A DNA stretch of 64,000 nt from CBDDFN01 sp965227065 (GTDB taxonomy: Bacteria > Pseudomonadota > Alphaproteobacteria > SPJN01): assembly GCA_965227065.1 (NCBI GenBank), contig CBDDFN010000007.1, positions 1 to 64,000 of the forward strand, written 5' to 3'. The position numbers and the translations under genes are program-made. Below, in pieces: positions 28,937-37,564 of this stretch (within the stretch, counting starts at the first letter, position 1; each line of letters starts with the position of its first letter). The notes beneath the pieces were generated by a model. That model had not been told where the DNA came from. It searched no databases and saw only the letters and a program-made list of their open reading frames with translations.

Positions 28937-30067
28937 TCAGGGCGACAGGATCTCAAAGACCAGCACACCCAAAAAGGACGCCCCCGCATAGCCCAGCGTC
29001 GCAACCAGAATAGCCGGGGTCACCAACGCCCGCCAGCCCATGGCCCCGGCTTGCGCAGCCGCCGTCGCTGCGCCCAAAACACAGGCGTTGGACGCAATCA
29101 CCATTTCTGAAATCTCAAGTTTGAAGAGCTTGCCGCCCGCCAGAAGTACGGCAAAATGCACAGCGATGATCACGCTGGCGAAGATGAACAGGTCCACGCC
29201 CTTATTGAGCATCGCCCCGACATCGGCGCCCGCGCCAATGGCAAAGAAAAACAGATACATGACCAGCAGGCCAAAATCATAGGCGCCTGCCCGCTTGCCC
29301 ATGGGGCCGGGCAGCAGCGTGGCAAGCCCCACCGTGATCGCGGTGACAAACAGGATCGACAAATAGCCGATGCCGAGCGCCCCGGCGATCCAGTCCGACG
29401 CAAAGACAATGCCGAACGCGAGCGCCAGGCTGATCGGCAGATCAAGGATTGTGTGGGCGGGCGGATGTGCTTCGGCCTCGGCCTCCTCGCCTTTGACTGT
29501 ATCGCTTGCAACCACAAAATAGCGCCTGGCGATGGCCCAGGCGGGCAGGCTGGCCAGCACGATCAAAAACAGGGTGCCCGCAATATTGTCGGCCGCAACA
29601 GCCGCTGACATCGCACTTTCATTGCCCGCAAATTGCGTGGCATCGGCGACGGCGGCAAAATTGACCGACCCGCCAATATAGGTGCCGGTGAACATGCCCG
29701 CGAGCGCAGGGGCATCCGCGCCCAGATCAACCAACTGAAGCCCGGCAAACACGCCCAGCACCGTGCCGGTCGCGCCGATCACAAAGGCGATCAGCAAGCG
29801 GCCGGACTCCCCCAGAATGCGCAGCAGATTGGCGTGAAACAAAAGCAGCGACACAGCCAGCGGTATTCCCAGATCCCAGATCAGATCGTACAAAGGGGCG
29901 GCCATCGGCACGACCCCCAGATTGCTGAGCGCCATGGCGCCGAAAATCACCCAGATGACCCCCGACAGGCTCTTGCCCAGGGGGGTCTTGTCAATGAAAT
30001 GACCCAGCGCAATCAGGGCAAACATCACCCCCAGCAGCGCCACAGTGTCACCCGCTTCAATCACCAT
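28937..30067 (-). CDS. DUF819 (YjcL-type) integral membrane protein
   Basis: 376 residues with about ten hydrophobic segments. Motifs MFTGTYIGGSVNFAAVADA (about residues 124-142) and VIASNACVLGAATAAAQAG near the C-terminus are those of DUF819/YjcL, a family with an inverted-repeat transporter-like topology and no established substrate. A charged cytosolic loop (VKGEEAEAEAHPP) splits the halves. Divergent from glcD; a link to glycolate uptake is possible by position only. Confidence 0.85.
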   Translation of the reverse strand: MVIEAGDTVALLGVMFALIALGHFIDKTPLGKSLSGVIWVIFGAMALSNLGVVPMAAPLYDLIWDLGIPLAVSLLLFHANLLRILGESGRLLIAFVIGATGTVLGVFAGLQLVDLGADAPALAGMFTGTYIGGSVNFAAVADATQFAGNESAMSAAVAADNIAGTLFLIVLASLPAWAIARRYFVVASDTVKGEEAEAEAHPPAHTILDLPISLALAFGIVFASDWIAGALGIGYLSILFVTAITVGLATLLPGPMGKRAGAYDFGLLVMYLFFFAIGAGADVGAMLNKGVDLFIFASVIIAVHFAVLLAGGKLFKLEISEMVIASNACVLGAATAAAQAGAMGWRALVTPAILVATLGYAGASFLGVLVFEILSP

Positions 30068-30105
30068 GCTTTTTTCCCCCGCATCAAAGCCTTATGGTAG
30101 CCGCC

Positions 30106-31605
30106 ATGAGCCGACTGTCCATGCCCCCGACCGATCCGCAAACATTGGCGCGCCGTGACGAGATTGTGCGCGCGCTGCGCGGCTGTGTCGCCGATCCCCA
30201 GGCGGTCATTGATGACCGGGCGGGGTTGAGCGCCTTCGAATCAGACGGCCTTTCCGCCTATCGTACGCTGCCGCTGGTGGCGGTCCTACCCTCGACCACG
30301 GCCGAGGTGGCCGCAATCCTGTCTTATGCCAACGCCCACGCGATCAAGGTGGTGCCGCGCGGGGCGGGAACCTCGCTGTCGGGCGGTGCCCTGCCCCTTG
30401 AAGACGGCATTTTGCTCGTCATGGCGCGGTTCAACCAGATCACTGACATTGACTATGACAATCGCACCATCACCGCAGGCCCCGGCGTCACCAATCTGGC
30501 CATGACCGAGGCGGTCAAGCATCGCGGCTTTTACTACGCACCCGATCCCTCCAGCCAGATTGCCTGCACCATTGGCGGGAACGTGGCGGAGAATTCAGGC
30601 GGGGTCCACTGCCTTAAATATGGGCTGACGACGCACAATCTTCTGGGCCTCGAACTCGTTTTGATGGACGGCACGGTTTTGCGGCTGGGCGGCAAGCAGC
30701 TTGATCCGGCGGGCTACGATTTGCTCGGCATATTAACCGGCTCGGAAGGACTGCTCGGCGTTGTCACCGAAGTGACCGTGCGCATGCTGCCCAGCCCGCC
30801 TTCGGCGCGCGCGGTTCTGCTCGGCTTTGACAAAAGCGTCGATGCGGGCAGGACGGTCGGTGCAATTATCGGGGCGGGCATCATTCCCGCCGGGCTTGAG
30901 ATGATGGACACGCTGGCCATCGAGGCGGCGGATGATTTCGTCCATGCAGGCTACCCCCGCGGGCTGGAAGCGCTGCTGATCGTTGAACTGGATGGCCCCG
31001 AAGCCGAAGTCGATGAACGGGTCGAACAAGTCATCACCCTTGCCCGCCGGACCGGCGCAAGCTTTGAACGCGCCTCAACCGACGAGGCTGAACGGAACCT
31101 GTTCTGGGCGGGACGCAAAGCAGCCTTCCCCGCCGTGGGCCGTATCTCACCCGATTATTACTGCATGGACGGCACCATTCCGCGCGCGCAATTGCCCGCC
31201 ATGCTGGAAGAAATGGCGCGGCTGTCGGCCCATTACGGCCTGCGCGTCGCCAATGTCTTTCACGCCGGAGACGGCAATCTGCACCCGCTGATCCTGTATG
31301 ATGCCAACAAGGATGATGAGCTTGAACGCGCAGAAGCCTTCGGCGCCGACATTCTCAAACTGTGTGTCAAGATGGGCGGGGTGCTGACGGGCGAGCATGG
31401 CGTCGGCGTTGAAAAGCGTGATCTGATGCACACCATGTTCACCGAGGCAGAGCTTGAACAGCAGCAGCGCATCAAATGCGCGTTTGATCCGGCCCATGCG
31501 CTCAATCCCGGCAAAGTGTTCCCCAAGCTGCATCGCTGCGCCGAACTGGGCCAGGTGCATGTGCATGGCGGCAAGCTGCGCTTCCCGGAGCTTGAGCGGC
31601 TGTGA
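30106..31605 (+). CDS. glcD: Glycolate oxidase, FAD-binding subunit GlcD
   Basis: 499 residues. The PCMH-type FAD domain has KVVPRGAGTSLSGGALP (about residues 78-94) and CTIGGNVAENSGGVHCLKYG; the C-terminal FAD-linked oxidase domain has VFHAGDGNLHPLILYD and GGVLTGEHGVGVEKRDLM. Together with GlcE and GlcF it oxidises glycolate to glyoxylate and feeds electrons to the respiratory chain. An alternative ATG lies four codons upstream at 30094; neither has a clear ribosome site. The stop overlaps glcE by 4 bases. Confidence 0.95.
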   Translation: MSRLSMPPTDPQTLARRDEIVRALRGCVADPQAVIDDRAGLSAFESDGLSAYRTLPLVAVLPSTTAEVAAILSYANAHAIKVVPRGAGTSLSGGALPLEDGILLVMARFNQITDIDYDNRTITAGPGVTNLAMTEAVKHRGFYYAPDPSSQIACTIGGNVAENSGGVHCLKYGLTTHNLLGLELVLMDGTVLRLGGKQLDPAGYDLLGILTGSEGLLGVVTEVTVRMLPSPPSARAVLLGFDKSVDAGRTVGAIIGAGIIPAGLEMMDTLAIEAADDFVHAGYPRGLEALLIVELDGPEAEVDERVEQVITLARRTGASFERASTDEAERNLFWAGRKAAFPAVGRISPDYYCMDGTIPRAQLPAMLEEMARLSAHYGLRVANVFHAGDGNLHPLILYDANKDDELERAEAFGADILKLCVKMGGVLTGEHGVGVEKRDLMHTMFTEAELEQQQRIKCAFDPAHALNPGKVFPKLHRCAELGQVHVHGGKLRFPELERL

Positions 31606-32726
31606 TCGAAACCCCCATAGACGAGGCAGAGCTGGTCGGCCTGATGGGCGATGCGGTGAGGAACAAATGGCGCGTGGGCGTTGAGGGTCATGGCACCAAG
31701 CGTGCCTTTGGTCCCGGGGTCGATGCCGACCGGGTCATTTCCCTGTCGGCCCTGTCGGGCGTAACGCTTTATGAACCAGAAGAGCTTGTGCTGTCAGCCA
31801 GGGCGGGAACGCCGCTGCCCCTCATTCAGGAGACGCTGGCTGAACAGGGCCAGCAGCTTGCCTTTGATCCGCCCAACTGGTGTCATCTGTGGCACAGCGA
31901 TGGCACAGCCCAGACGATTGGTGGTGTGATGGCGTGTGGCCTGTCGGGCCCCAACCGGATTTCGGCAGGCGCGGCACGCGACTTTTTGCTCGGCTGTCAC
32001 TGGGTCAATGGCCGGGCGGAGCTGATGCGGTCTGGCGGGCGGGTGATGAAGAATGTCACCGGCTATGACATCCCCAAATTGATGGCGGGCAGCTTCGGCA
32101 CACTCGGCATCATGACCGATGTCACGCTCAAGGTTTTGCCCAAACCCGATCATGAAGCAACGCTTTACGCCGAGGTTGAATCCCCTGGTGATGCCAGTAC
32201 GGTCATGACGGCTGCCTTGTCGAGCGCGCAGGCGGTGTCGGCGGCGCTGTATGATCCTGAATTCTCCTTGGTCTATCTCCGGCTGGAAGGCACCCCGCTG
32301 TCGGTTGAAGACCGGCTCAAGAAATTGCGCGATCTGCGCAATGGCACTGTGGTGGAGGGGGCAGCCTCGAGCGAGCTATGGGCGCGGTTGCGCGATCTCA
32401 CTGCCTTTCATGATGAACTTTTGGTGTGGCTGATCGCTTTGCCGCCGACCGCCATGCCCGCCTTTGTCGCGCAAGTGAGCGGGGGGCGGTTGCTGGCCGA
32501 CTGGGGCGGCGGCCGAATTGTCTTTGCCGGCGCTGATCCGCTTGCGCAGGTCGCAGCTTTGGGCGGGCATCGCAAGCTGTTGCGCGGCTCAAAACAACAG
32601 CGGCAGGACATCGCTTTTTCAGGCCCCATCAGCACGGCCGAACGCATCCTGTCGCACCGGCTGCGCGAAAGTTTTGATCCGCTGGGCCTGTTCAACCCCG
32701 GCCGATTGAGCTTTGCGGAGGGCTGA
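31602..32726 (+). CDS. glcE: Glycolate oxidase subunit GlcE
   Basis: 374 residues with a GTG start overlapping the glcD stop (GTGA). A shortened FAD-binding PCMH domain is visible: RVGVEGHGTKRAFGPG, TIGGVMACGLSGPNRISAG and GGRVMKNVTGYDIPKLMAGS, the last being the GlcE signature. It lacks the full C-terminal oxidase domain, as in the family. It acts as part of the GlcDEF complex. The stop overlaps glcF by one base (TGATG). Confidence 0.94.
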   Translation: MIETPIDEAELVGLMGDAVRNKWRVGVEGHGTKRAFGPGVDADRVISLSALSGVTLYEPEELVLSARAGTPLPLIQETLAEQGQQLAFDPPNWCHLWHSDGTAQTIGGVMACGLSGPNRISAGAARDFLLGCHWVNGRAELMRSGGRVMKNVTGYDIPKLMAGSFGTLGIMTDVTLKVLPKPDHEATLYAEVESPGDASTVMTAALSSAQAVSAALYDPEFSLVYLRLEGTPLSVEDRLKKLRDLRNGTVVEGAASSELWARLRDLTAFHDELLVWLIALPPTAMPAFVAQVSGGRLLADWGGGRIVFAGADPLAQVAALGGHRKLLRGSKQQRQDIAFSGPISTAERILSHRLRESFDPLGLFNPGRLSFAEG

Positions 32727-34063
32727 TGGAAACCCGCTTCACTCCCGCCCAACTGGCCGAGCCCGACATCAAAGCCGCTGATGCCATCTTGCGCGCCTGC
32801 GTGCATTGCGGCTTTTGCACGGCGACCTGTCCGACCTATCTGGCAACCGGGGATGAGCGCGACTCGCCCCGCGGGCGCATCTGGCTGATCCGCGATTTTT
32901 TAGAAAAAGGCGATGAGGCGCAGGCGAGCGCGCAGCATCATCTCGACCGCTGCCTGACCTGCCGCAATTGTGAGACGACCTGTCCGTCGGGCGTGCAATA
33001 TGGTCATCTGGCCGACATTGCCCGGGCGCGGCTTGAACCGGCGCGGCCCGCCGCCAGCCGGGTGACGCGGCGTGCCTTGACTGGGCTTTTGATGCGCCCC
33101 CGCCTGTTCCGCCTTGCGCTGATGTTTGCCCCGCTTGCTGCACCCATTCGCCGTCTTCTGCCTGCCGTGATGCGGCAGGGCCTGGCCCATGCGCCGCAAT
33201 CGCTGCCCCGTGGCGAAATTTTTGATCGCGCTGCACGCTTTACGCCGTCTGCCGCCAAAGGATTGCGTGTTGTGCTGCTGACCGGCTGCGCCCAACAGGC
33301 GATTGCGCCCGGCATCAATGAAGCCACCATGCGGCTTTTGACCCGTCTGGGCGTCGAGGTGATTGTGAAGCGGGACGCGGGATGCTGCGGGGCGCTCGCC
33401 CATCATCTGGGCGACACAAAAACAAGCCTCAAGGCGGCGCGCAAAACACTCGACGCCTTCGCATCCGAGATTGATCACGGTGTGGATGCGATTGTGGTCA
33501 ACACATCTGGCTGCGGGCCGATGATTGCCGATTACCCGACGCTCTTCCCCGGTGACGCGCGCGCCAGACGGGTGGCCGCCCGGCTGATGGATATCTCAAC
33601 ATTCCTCAACCGGCATCAGCTGATTGAAGGGGCGGGCCTGCCGCAAGAGGCGCCCAAACAGATCGCCCTTCACCTGCCGTGTACCCTGCAGCATGGCATG
33701 GGGGAGCGTGACGCGCCGGCCGCCCTTCTGCGCCGCATCGGGGTTGAGCCCGTTATTCCAGCACAGCCGCATCTGTGCTGCGGGGCGGCGGGCACCTATG
33801 CGCTGCTTGAGCCCGAGCTGTCAGCCACCATTGGCGCACGCAAGTCCCAAAGCCTTGCCCGCACGGGCGCGGTCGTGACGGTATCCAGCAATGTCGGCTG
33901 TATCACCCAGCTCAACGCCCATGATGCGCCTAAGACGGTGCATCTGGTGGAACTGCTCGATTGGGCGACCGGCGGGCCAAAACCCGCAAGCCTCAATTAT
34001 ATCCATAAAATTCCAGCAGTGGCAGAACCGGAAGCAGGGGCTGAAAAAGATAATCAGGCGTGA
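32726..34063 (+). CDS. glcF: Glycolate oxidase iron-sulfur subunit GlcF
   Basis: 445 residues. The N-terminal pair of [4Fe-4S] motifs is CVHCGFCTATCPTYL and CLTCRNCETTCPSGV; two CCG domains follow, with DAGCCGALAHHLG and HLCCGAAGTYALL plus the C-terminal SSNVGCITQL. It relays electrons from GlcD/E to quinone. Last gene of glcDEF. Its last 71 bases overlap, in antisense, the end of the small exported-protein gene. Confidence 0.95.
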   Translation: METRFTPAQLAEPDIKAADAILRACVHCGFCTATCPTYLATGDERDSPRGRIWLIRDFLEKGDEAQASAQHHLDRCLTCRNCETTCPSGVQYGHLADIARARLEPARPAASRVTRRALTGLLMRPRLFRLALMFAPLAAPIRRLLPAVMRQGLAHAPQSLPRGEIFDRAARFTPSAAKGLRVVLLTGCAQQAIAPGINEATMRLLTRLGVEVIVKRDAGCCGALAHHLGDTKTSLKAARKTLDAFASEIDHGVDAIVVNTSGCGPMIADYPTLFPGDARARRVAARLMDISTFLNRHQLIEGAGLPQEAPKQIALHLPCTLQHGMGERDAPAALLRRIGVEPVIPAQPHLCCGAAGTYALLEPELSATIGARKSQSLARTGAVVTVSSNVGCITQLNAHDAPKTVHLVELLDWATGGPKPASLNYIHKIPAVAEPEAGAEKDNQA

Positions 34064-34325
34064 CATTGCCTTGCTGGGAAAACGACATGACTTTCGCTGC
34101 CCCGAGTTCACCCGCAAGGCTCATTCCCGCCGCAGCAGGCGCTTCAACCGCCCGCAACTGGGTGGGATCGACCAAGGAAAAGTCCGGCTCGAGCGGCAAG
34201 CTCCCCGGCGCACCATCATCTGCCTGGATCGGCGGCAAGATCTGATCAAGCAGCGAGGGGTCTTGCGCCATCACAGGGCTGGCCAGCGAAATCAGGCCTG
34301 CAATCATCAAAGTGGAAATTTTCAT
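33993..34325 (-). CDS. Small exported protein of unknown function
   Basis: 110 residues: a clear signal peptide (MKISTLMIAGLISLASPVMA, cleavage before QDPSLL), then a Pro/Leu-rich, mildly acidic mature part without cysteines, ending LLPVLPLLEFYGYN. No known domain. It lies 162 bases downstream of the acidic exported-protein gene on the same strand, beyond that gene's terminator, and its 3' end overlaps glcF by 71 bases. The long antisense overlap lowers confidence a little; the signal peptide argues for a real gene. Confidence 0.55.
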   Translation of the reverse strand: MKISTLMIAGLISLASPVMAQDPSLLDQILPPIQADDGAPGSLPLEPDFSLVDPTQLRAVEAPAAAGMSLAGELGAAKVMSFSQQGNVTPDYLFQPLLPVLPLLEFYGYN

Positions 34326-34412
34326 AGCAACCACGCGACATTGGAAAAAGGCGCCACACCCAATGACCAGATCACTATAAGGCAAGCCCGAAAACTTCGG
34401 TACCCAAAAAGA

Positions 34413-34447
34413 GAAGAGGCGGTGTCCCCCTCGGCCACCGCCTCTTC
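34413..34447 (-). terminator. Intrinsic terminator after the acidic exported-protein gene
   Basis: GAAGAGGCGGTG pairs perfectly (12 bp) with CACCGCCTCTTC, and on the minus strand the stem is followed by TTTTTGGG. It lies 40 bases after the stop at 34488. Confidence 0.85.
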
Positions 34448-34487
34448 CGCCGTTCCCCGAACTCCCCCGAGTGCGGAATAGGTAGAT

Positions 34488-35753
34488 TTAGTTTTGCACA
34501 CCCAGATCCAGGATCGGCTTGAGCGGGGCCAGAAGCGTCGTCTGACCAGCCAGCGCGTCGGCCAGCGGTGCAAAGGTGCTGCCCAGCGTCAGCTGAACCA
34601 GATTGTTATTGTTGCCAAGCATGGAGTCGCCGCCCAGATCAACACCGACCAGGCTTTCAATGCCGCTATCGAGACCATCGGCCACCGTCGCGTTGACCAA
34701 CGCCGCCTGATCACCGGCCGGGGCCAGCACACCGACATCAACCAGCGAGTCGAGATTGGACGGATCGCCAACAGTGATCAATTGCGACAGGTCAGGGCTG
34801 ACGCCCAGACCGATCAACGGATCGCCGGCATCCGCCGCCGAGATGATGATCAGGCCATTGTTGGCAGCCGAGGACACAGCGGATGAATTGTCATCATTGC
34901 CGTCATCGTCAGCAGCGATTTCGAGCGAATCGTCCACGCCGGGATCTTCAGCGTCGCCGCCGACCGAACCGGCCGCCAGATTGGGATCGGTCAGATCGCC
35001 ATCACTGCCACTCGTGCTGCCGTCATCAGCACCGGCAAGAATATTGGTGTCTTCTTCGATGGGATCGTCAGACGCGGTGTCGGTGCCGTCGCCTTCCAGC
35101 CCCTCTTCACCCGCTGCAGCGGTGTCACCATCGGTGAAGCCATCGCCAAACAGCGCATCAAGTTCAGCATCCGAGGTGCCTGCGGCAGTTTCGGTGCCAT
35201 CACCATCAGTACCGTTCATCGCGCCATCGGTGGCATCACCATCGGCGCCGGCAAGAATATTAGTGTCTTCTTCAATGGGATCGTCCGACGCGGTTTCGGT
35301 GCCTTCGCCTTCAAGGCCCGCATCGCCCTCGCCGCTCGCGGCTGCAGTTTCGCCGTCGGTCATCTCATCGGACATGCCATCGGTCGCGCCATCACCTTCC
35401 GCGCTGGTGATCAGGCTTTCATCTTCAAGCGTGGGGTCTTCGCCCGCGGCGCTTTCTTCTTCAACCGGCTCTTCTGCGGGCTCTTCCGACGCAGCCATGC
35501 TGTCATCGGTGGCAGGCTCTTCTTCGGATACACCGAAATCAAGTTCTTCAGTGCTGCCGCTATCATCCAAATCGCTCAGGAAATCAGGCTCGGTGCCCGC
35601 GCAATCGGAATTGGCATCCTCAAGGAAGCTCAGCCCGTCGCCCGCACACGGATCATCCGTGGCTTCCTGTGCCGCCACAGGGGCTGCAAGGCCCAGCATC
35701 AGACCAAAGGCAATGCCGCTCACCCCGTTCAAGATCGCAGTCCGCGTTGTCAT
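34488..35753 (-). CDS. Highly acidic exported repeat protein, unknown function
   Basis: 421 residues. A signal peptide ends LAAPVAAQ. The mature N-terminal portion (about residues 30-290) is dominated by D, E, G, A, S and T with almost no basic residue, and has two Cys (DDPCAG, NSDCAG). A unit with the core ASDDPIEEDTNILAGAD occurs twice (about residues 146-169 and 218-240). The C-terminal 130 residues are different: hydrophobic-acidic with LIIISAADAGDPLIGLG, Asn-rich LGNNNNL, and ending PLKPILDLGVQN. There is no RTX nonapeptide, no lipobox and no enzyme motif. Divergent from the TPR/barrel gene at 35969 across 215 bases. Confidence 0.75.
   Translation of the reverse strand: MTTRTAILNGVSGIAFGLMLGLAAPVAAQEATDDPCAGDGLSFLEDANSDCAGTEPDFLSDLDDSGSTEELDFGVSEEEPATDDSMAASEEPAEEPVEEESAAGEDPTLEDESLITSAEGDGATDGMSDEMTDGETAAASGEGDAGLEGEGTETASDDPIEEDTNILAGADGDATDGAMNGTDGDGTETAAGTSDAELDALFGDGFTDGDTAAAGEEGLEGDGTDTASDDPIEEDTNILAGADDGSTSGSDGDLTDPNLAAGSVGGDAEDPGVDDSLEIAADDDGNDDNSSAVSSAANNGLIIISAADAGDPLIGLGVSPDLSQLITVGDPSNLDSLVDVGVLAPAGDQAALVNATVADGLDSGIESLVGVDLGGDSMLGNNNNLVQLTLGSTFAPLADALAGQTTLLAPLKPILDLGVQN
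35034..35102. repeat. Direct repeat inside the acidic protein gene, copy A
   Basis: About 69 bases starting GGCAAGAATATTGGTGTC are repeated with few mismatches at 35248-35316, 214 bases away. Both are in frame and encode the DDPIEEDTNILAGAD unit. Mismatches lie mostly in third codon positions, so the protein repeat is being kept by selection or was recently duplicated. Confidence 0.8.
35248..35316. repeat. Direct repeat inside the acidic protein gene, copy B
   Basis: Partner of the repeat at 35034-35102; begins GGCAAGAATATTAGTGTC. Encodes the N-terminal copy of the acidic unit. Confidence 0.8.
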
Positions 35754-35910
35754 GGTTTCTCTCCGGTTAATCGTTGGCCCCTACTTTAATCAACAACCGC
35801 CGGTGGTGAAGCACAGATTGCGTCATATTGGAGAAATCCATACGCTGTTGCATTCATGCCGCGACAGTTCGGCTTCGCAGCAAAAAAGGGCGATTGCGAC
35901 TTGATTTAGC

Positions 35911-35940
35911 CGGTTCGGTGCGGTTCAGTGCGTTCAAATG
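35911..35940 (+). promoter_or_regulatory. Tandem decamers upstream of the TPR/barrel gene
   Basis: CGGTTCGGTG, CGGTTCAGTG and the looser CGTTCAAATG follow each other with a strict 10-base period, one helical turn, 29 bases before the start codon. They could be binding sites for a regulator of this gene or of the divergent acidic-protein gene. The 215-base gap otherwise shows no strong hairpin. Confidence 0.35.
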
Positions 35941-35968
35941 AAGAGCGGCTGGGAAAAGGGATGTCTCG

Positions 35969-37369
35969 ATGCGCCTGAACTCGTTTAACACGTTTACCAC
36001 TGCGCTGCGTACGCGCACGGCAATTGCCGGGATTCTGGCAGTATTTGCCGTGGGTTCCGCTGCGCCGGCCTTTGCGCAAAGCGCCGAAATGACCGCCGAT
36101 CAACGGGCTGAGAAAGAAGCTCAGCTTGAACGCCTGAGGGCCGCTGCTCTGGCCAACCCGGATGATGACCGGATTGCCTTTACACGCGCAATGACTGCCG
36201 CTGAACTTGGTTACACGTCAGAGGCGATCCGCGCGCTGGAAAAACTCACTGCTTCCAAATCGGGGCTTTATCGCGCCGAACTCGAACTGGCGGTGCTTTA
36301 TTTCAAGACCGGCGACTTCGAAAAAGCCAAGCCGTTGTTTGAATCGGTCGGCAGCGCGCCGTCAGCCTCGCCTGAGCTGAAAGGCCGGATCGATGAGTAT
36401 GTGACGGTGATCGACCGCCGCATGATGACCGAGCTGACCACCGGTACGATTGCGCTGGGTATCGCCTATCAGACCAACGCCAATGGCGGTATTGAAGATT
36501 TTGCGGATGTCGGCCTTGATCCCTCGGCTGACGAGCAAGACGACTTTAACGTCTTCGCCTCGGCGGCGTTGAGCCATGTCCGCCGCATCGGCGACTGGCA
36601 GCGCGCCATCTGGGAAACCAATGCCCAGCTTTATGGTGCCTATCAGTTCGACGTTGATGAAGTGAACGCGATCTATGCCGAAACCCGCTCGGGCGTGAAA
36701 TTCGGCCTTGGTGACGAGCAGCTCGACAGCGTGACGCTGAAGCCGTACGTCAAAGTCGATTATCTGTTCCTCGGCGAGAAGAGCTACAATCTGGGTGCCG
36801 GCGGCGGCCTGCTCGGCAATGTCCGGGTGACCGACGATCTGACGCTTGGTCTGGGCTACCAGTACACGCTTGAGACCTATTTCAACTCAGACGACCGCCC
36901 GATTGCCGAAGAGCGTGAAGCTGATGAGCATCAGTTCACTGCCCAGGCCGGTTTCAAACTGTCGGACGAAACCACCATCACCGCCAAAGCCGATTACATC
37001 ATGACCAATGCTGATGCGATTGTGGCCGCCGGTGGCGGCGAGATCTGGTCGTCGGATGCGTGGGACTTCTCGGTTCGCGCAACCCACATTGTTGGCGGCT
37101 CGCCCCTGCCGGGCACCCTGCCCATGTCGTTCAGCGTCGGTGCGGCCTACCGCATTTCCGAGCATGACGCCGGTGACATGCGCTTCCCGGTTGGCGAACA
37201 GGAAGCCCGCGATGATGATCGTTACATTCTCGACGCCAATGTGGTTGTCCCCTTCACCGAAACCATCGGTGTGACGGCAGCCGTGTCCTACACCAATCAG
37301 GACTCGAATGTGACCTTCTACGATTATGACAATCTGCGCGCAGCCATTGCCGCAGTGATGGCCTTCTAA
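35969..37369 (+). CDS. TPR plus beta-barrel outer-membrane protein, Slam (DUF560)-like
   Basis: 466 residues. A signal peptide (ILAVFAVGSAAPAFAQ) is followed by a periplasmic TPR region (about residues 40-145: AFTRAMTAAELGYTSEAIRA, AELELAVLYFKTGDFEKAKP) and then about 310 residues of alternating amphipathic strands from TGTIALGIAYQTNANG to the C-terminal F. Strand examples are TLGLGYQYTLETYF and ISVGAAYRI-like segments. N-terminal TPRs with a C-terminal barrel and an N-x-N motif at barrel entry are the layout of surface lipoprotein assembly modifiers; membership is tentative. The divergent acidic exported protein is a possible client. Confidence 0.7.
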   Translation: MRLNSFNTFTTALRTRTAIAGILAVFAVGSAAPAFAQSAEMTADQRAEKEAQLERLRAAALANPDDDRIAFTRAMTAAELGYTSEAIRALEKLTASKSGLYRAELELAVLYFKTGDFEKAKPLFESVGSAPSASPELKGRIDEYVTVIDRRMMTELTTGTIALGIAYQTNANGGIEDFADVGLDPSADEQDDFNVFASAALSHVRRIGDWQRAIWETNAQLYGAYQFDVDEVNAIYAETRSGVKFGLGDEQLDSVTLKPYVKVDYLFLGEKSYNLGAGGGLLGNVRVTDDLTLGLGYQYTLETYFNSDDRPIAEEREADEHQFTAQAGFKLSDETTITAKADYIMTNADAIVAAGGGEIWSSDAWDFSVRATHIVGGSPLPGTLPMSFSVGAAYRISEHDAGDMRFPVGEQEARDDDRYILDANVVVPFTETIGVTAAVSYTNQDSNVTFYDYDNLRAAIAAVMAF

Positions 37370-37388
37370 GCCAGATCAACAGATCAAA

Positions 37389-37423
37389 GAAAAGGCCGCT
37401 GAGGGAACTCAGCGGCCTTTTTT
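37389..37423 (+). terminator. Intrinsic terminator after the TPR/barrel gene
   Basis: AAAGGCCGCTGAG pairs with CTCAGCGGCCTTT around GGAA, followed by a run of T (six in all). Twenty bases after the stop codon. One of the best terminators in the window. Confidence 0.92.
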
Positions 37424-37442
37424 GTTGGACCGTCTTTGTTGA

Positions 37443-37551
37443 CCGTCATTCCGGGGCGCGCGCGGCGCGAACCCGGAATCTGAAACCGGCACGCATTCTC
37501 CGCCATCAGATCCCGGATATGCGATGTGAAGATCGCATTCCGGGATGACGG
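37443..37551. repeat. Intergenic palindromic repeat, copy 1
   Basis: Outer arms CCGTCATTCCGG and CCGGGATGACGG are near-perfect inverted repeats; inner CCCGGAATC and GATCGCATTCCGG add nested pairing. It fills the gap between the TPR/barrel terminator and the mmsA stop. Same arms as the copies at 42916, 53072 and 54303. Confidence 0.8.
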
Positions 37552-37564
37552 CCTGGCCAGGCCG

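Noticed and set aside
34488..35753. RTX-type calcium-binding toxin for the acidic protein
   Set aside because: There is no GGxGxDxxx nonapeptide array, no type I secretion genes, and an N-terminal Sec signal peptide is present.
34756..35904. A Ser/Pro-rich 382-codon frame opposite the acidic exported protein
   Set aside because: Its composition is simply the complement of the D/E/G/A codons of the real gene. It lacks a ribosome site and signal peptide, while the minus-strand gene has a signal peptide, spacing and a terminator.
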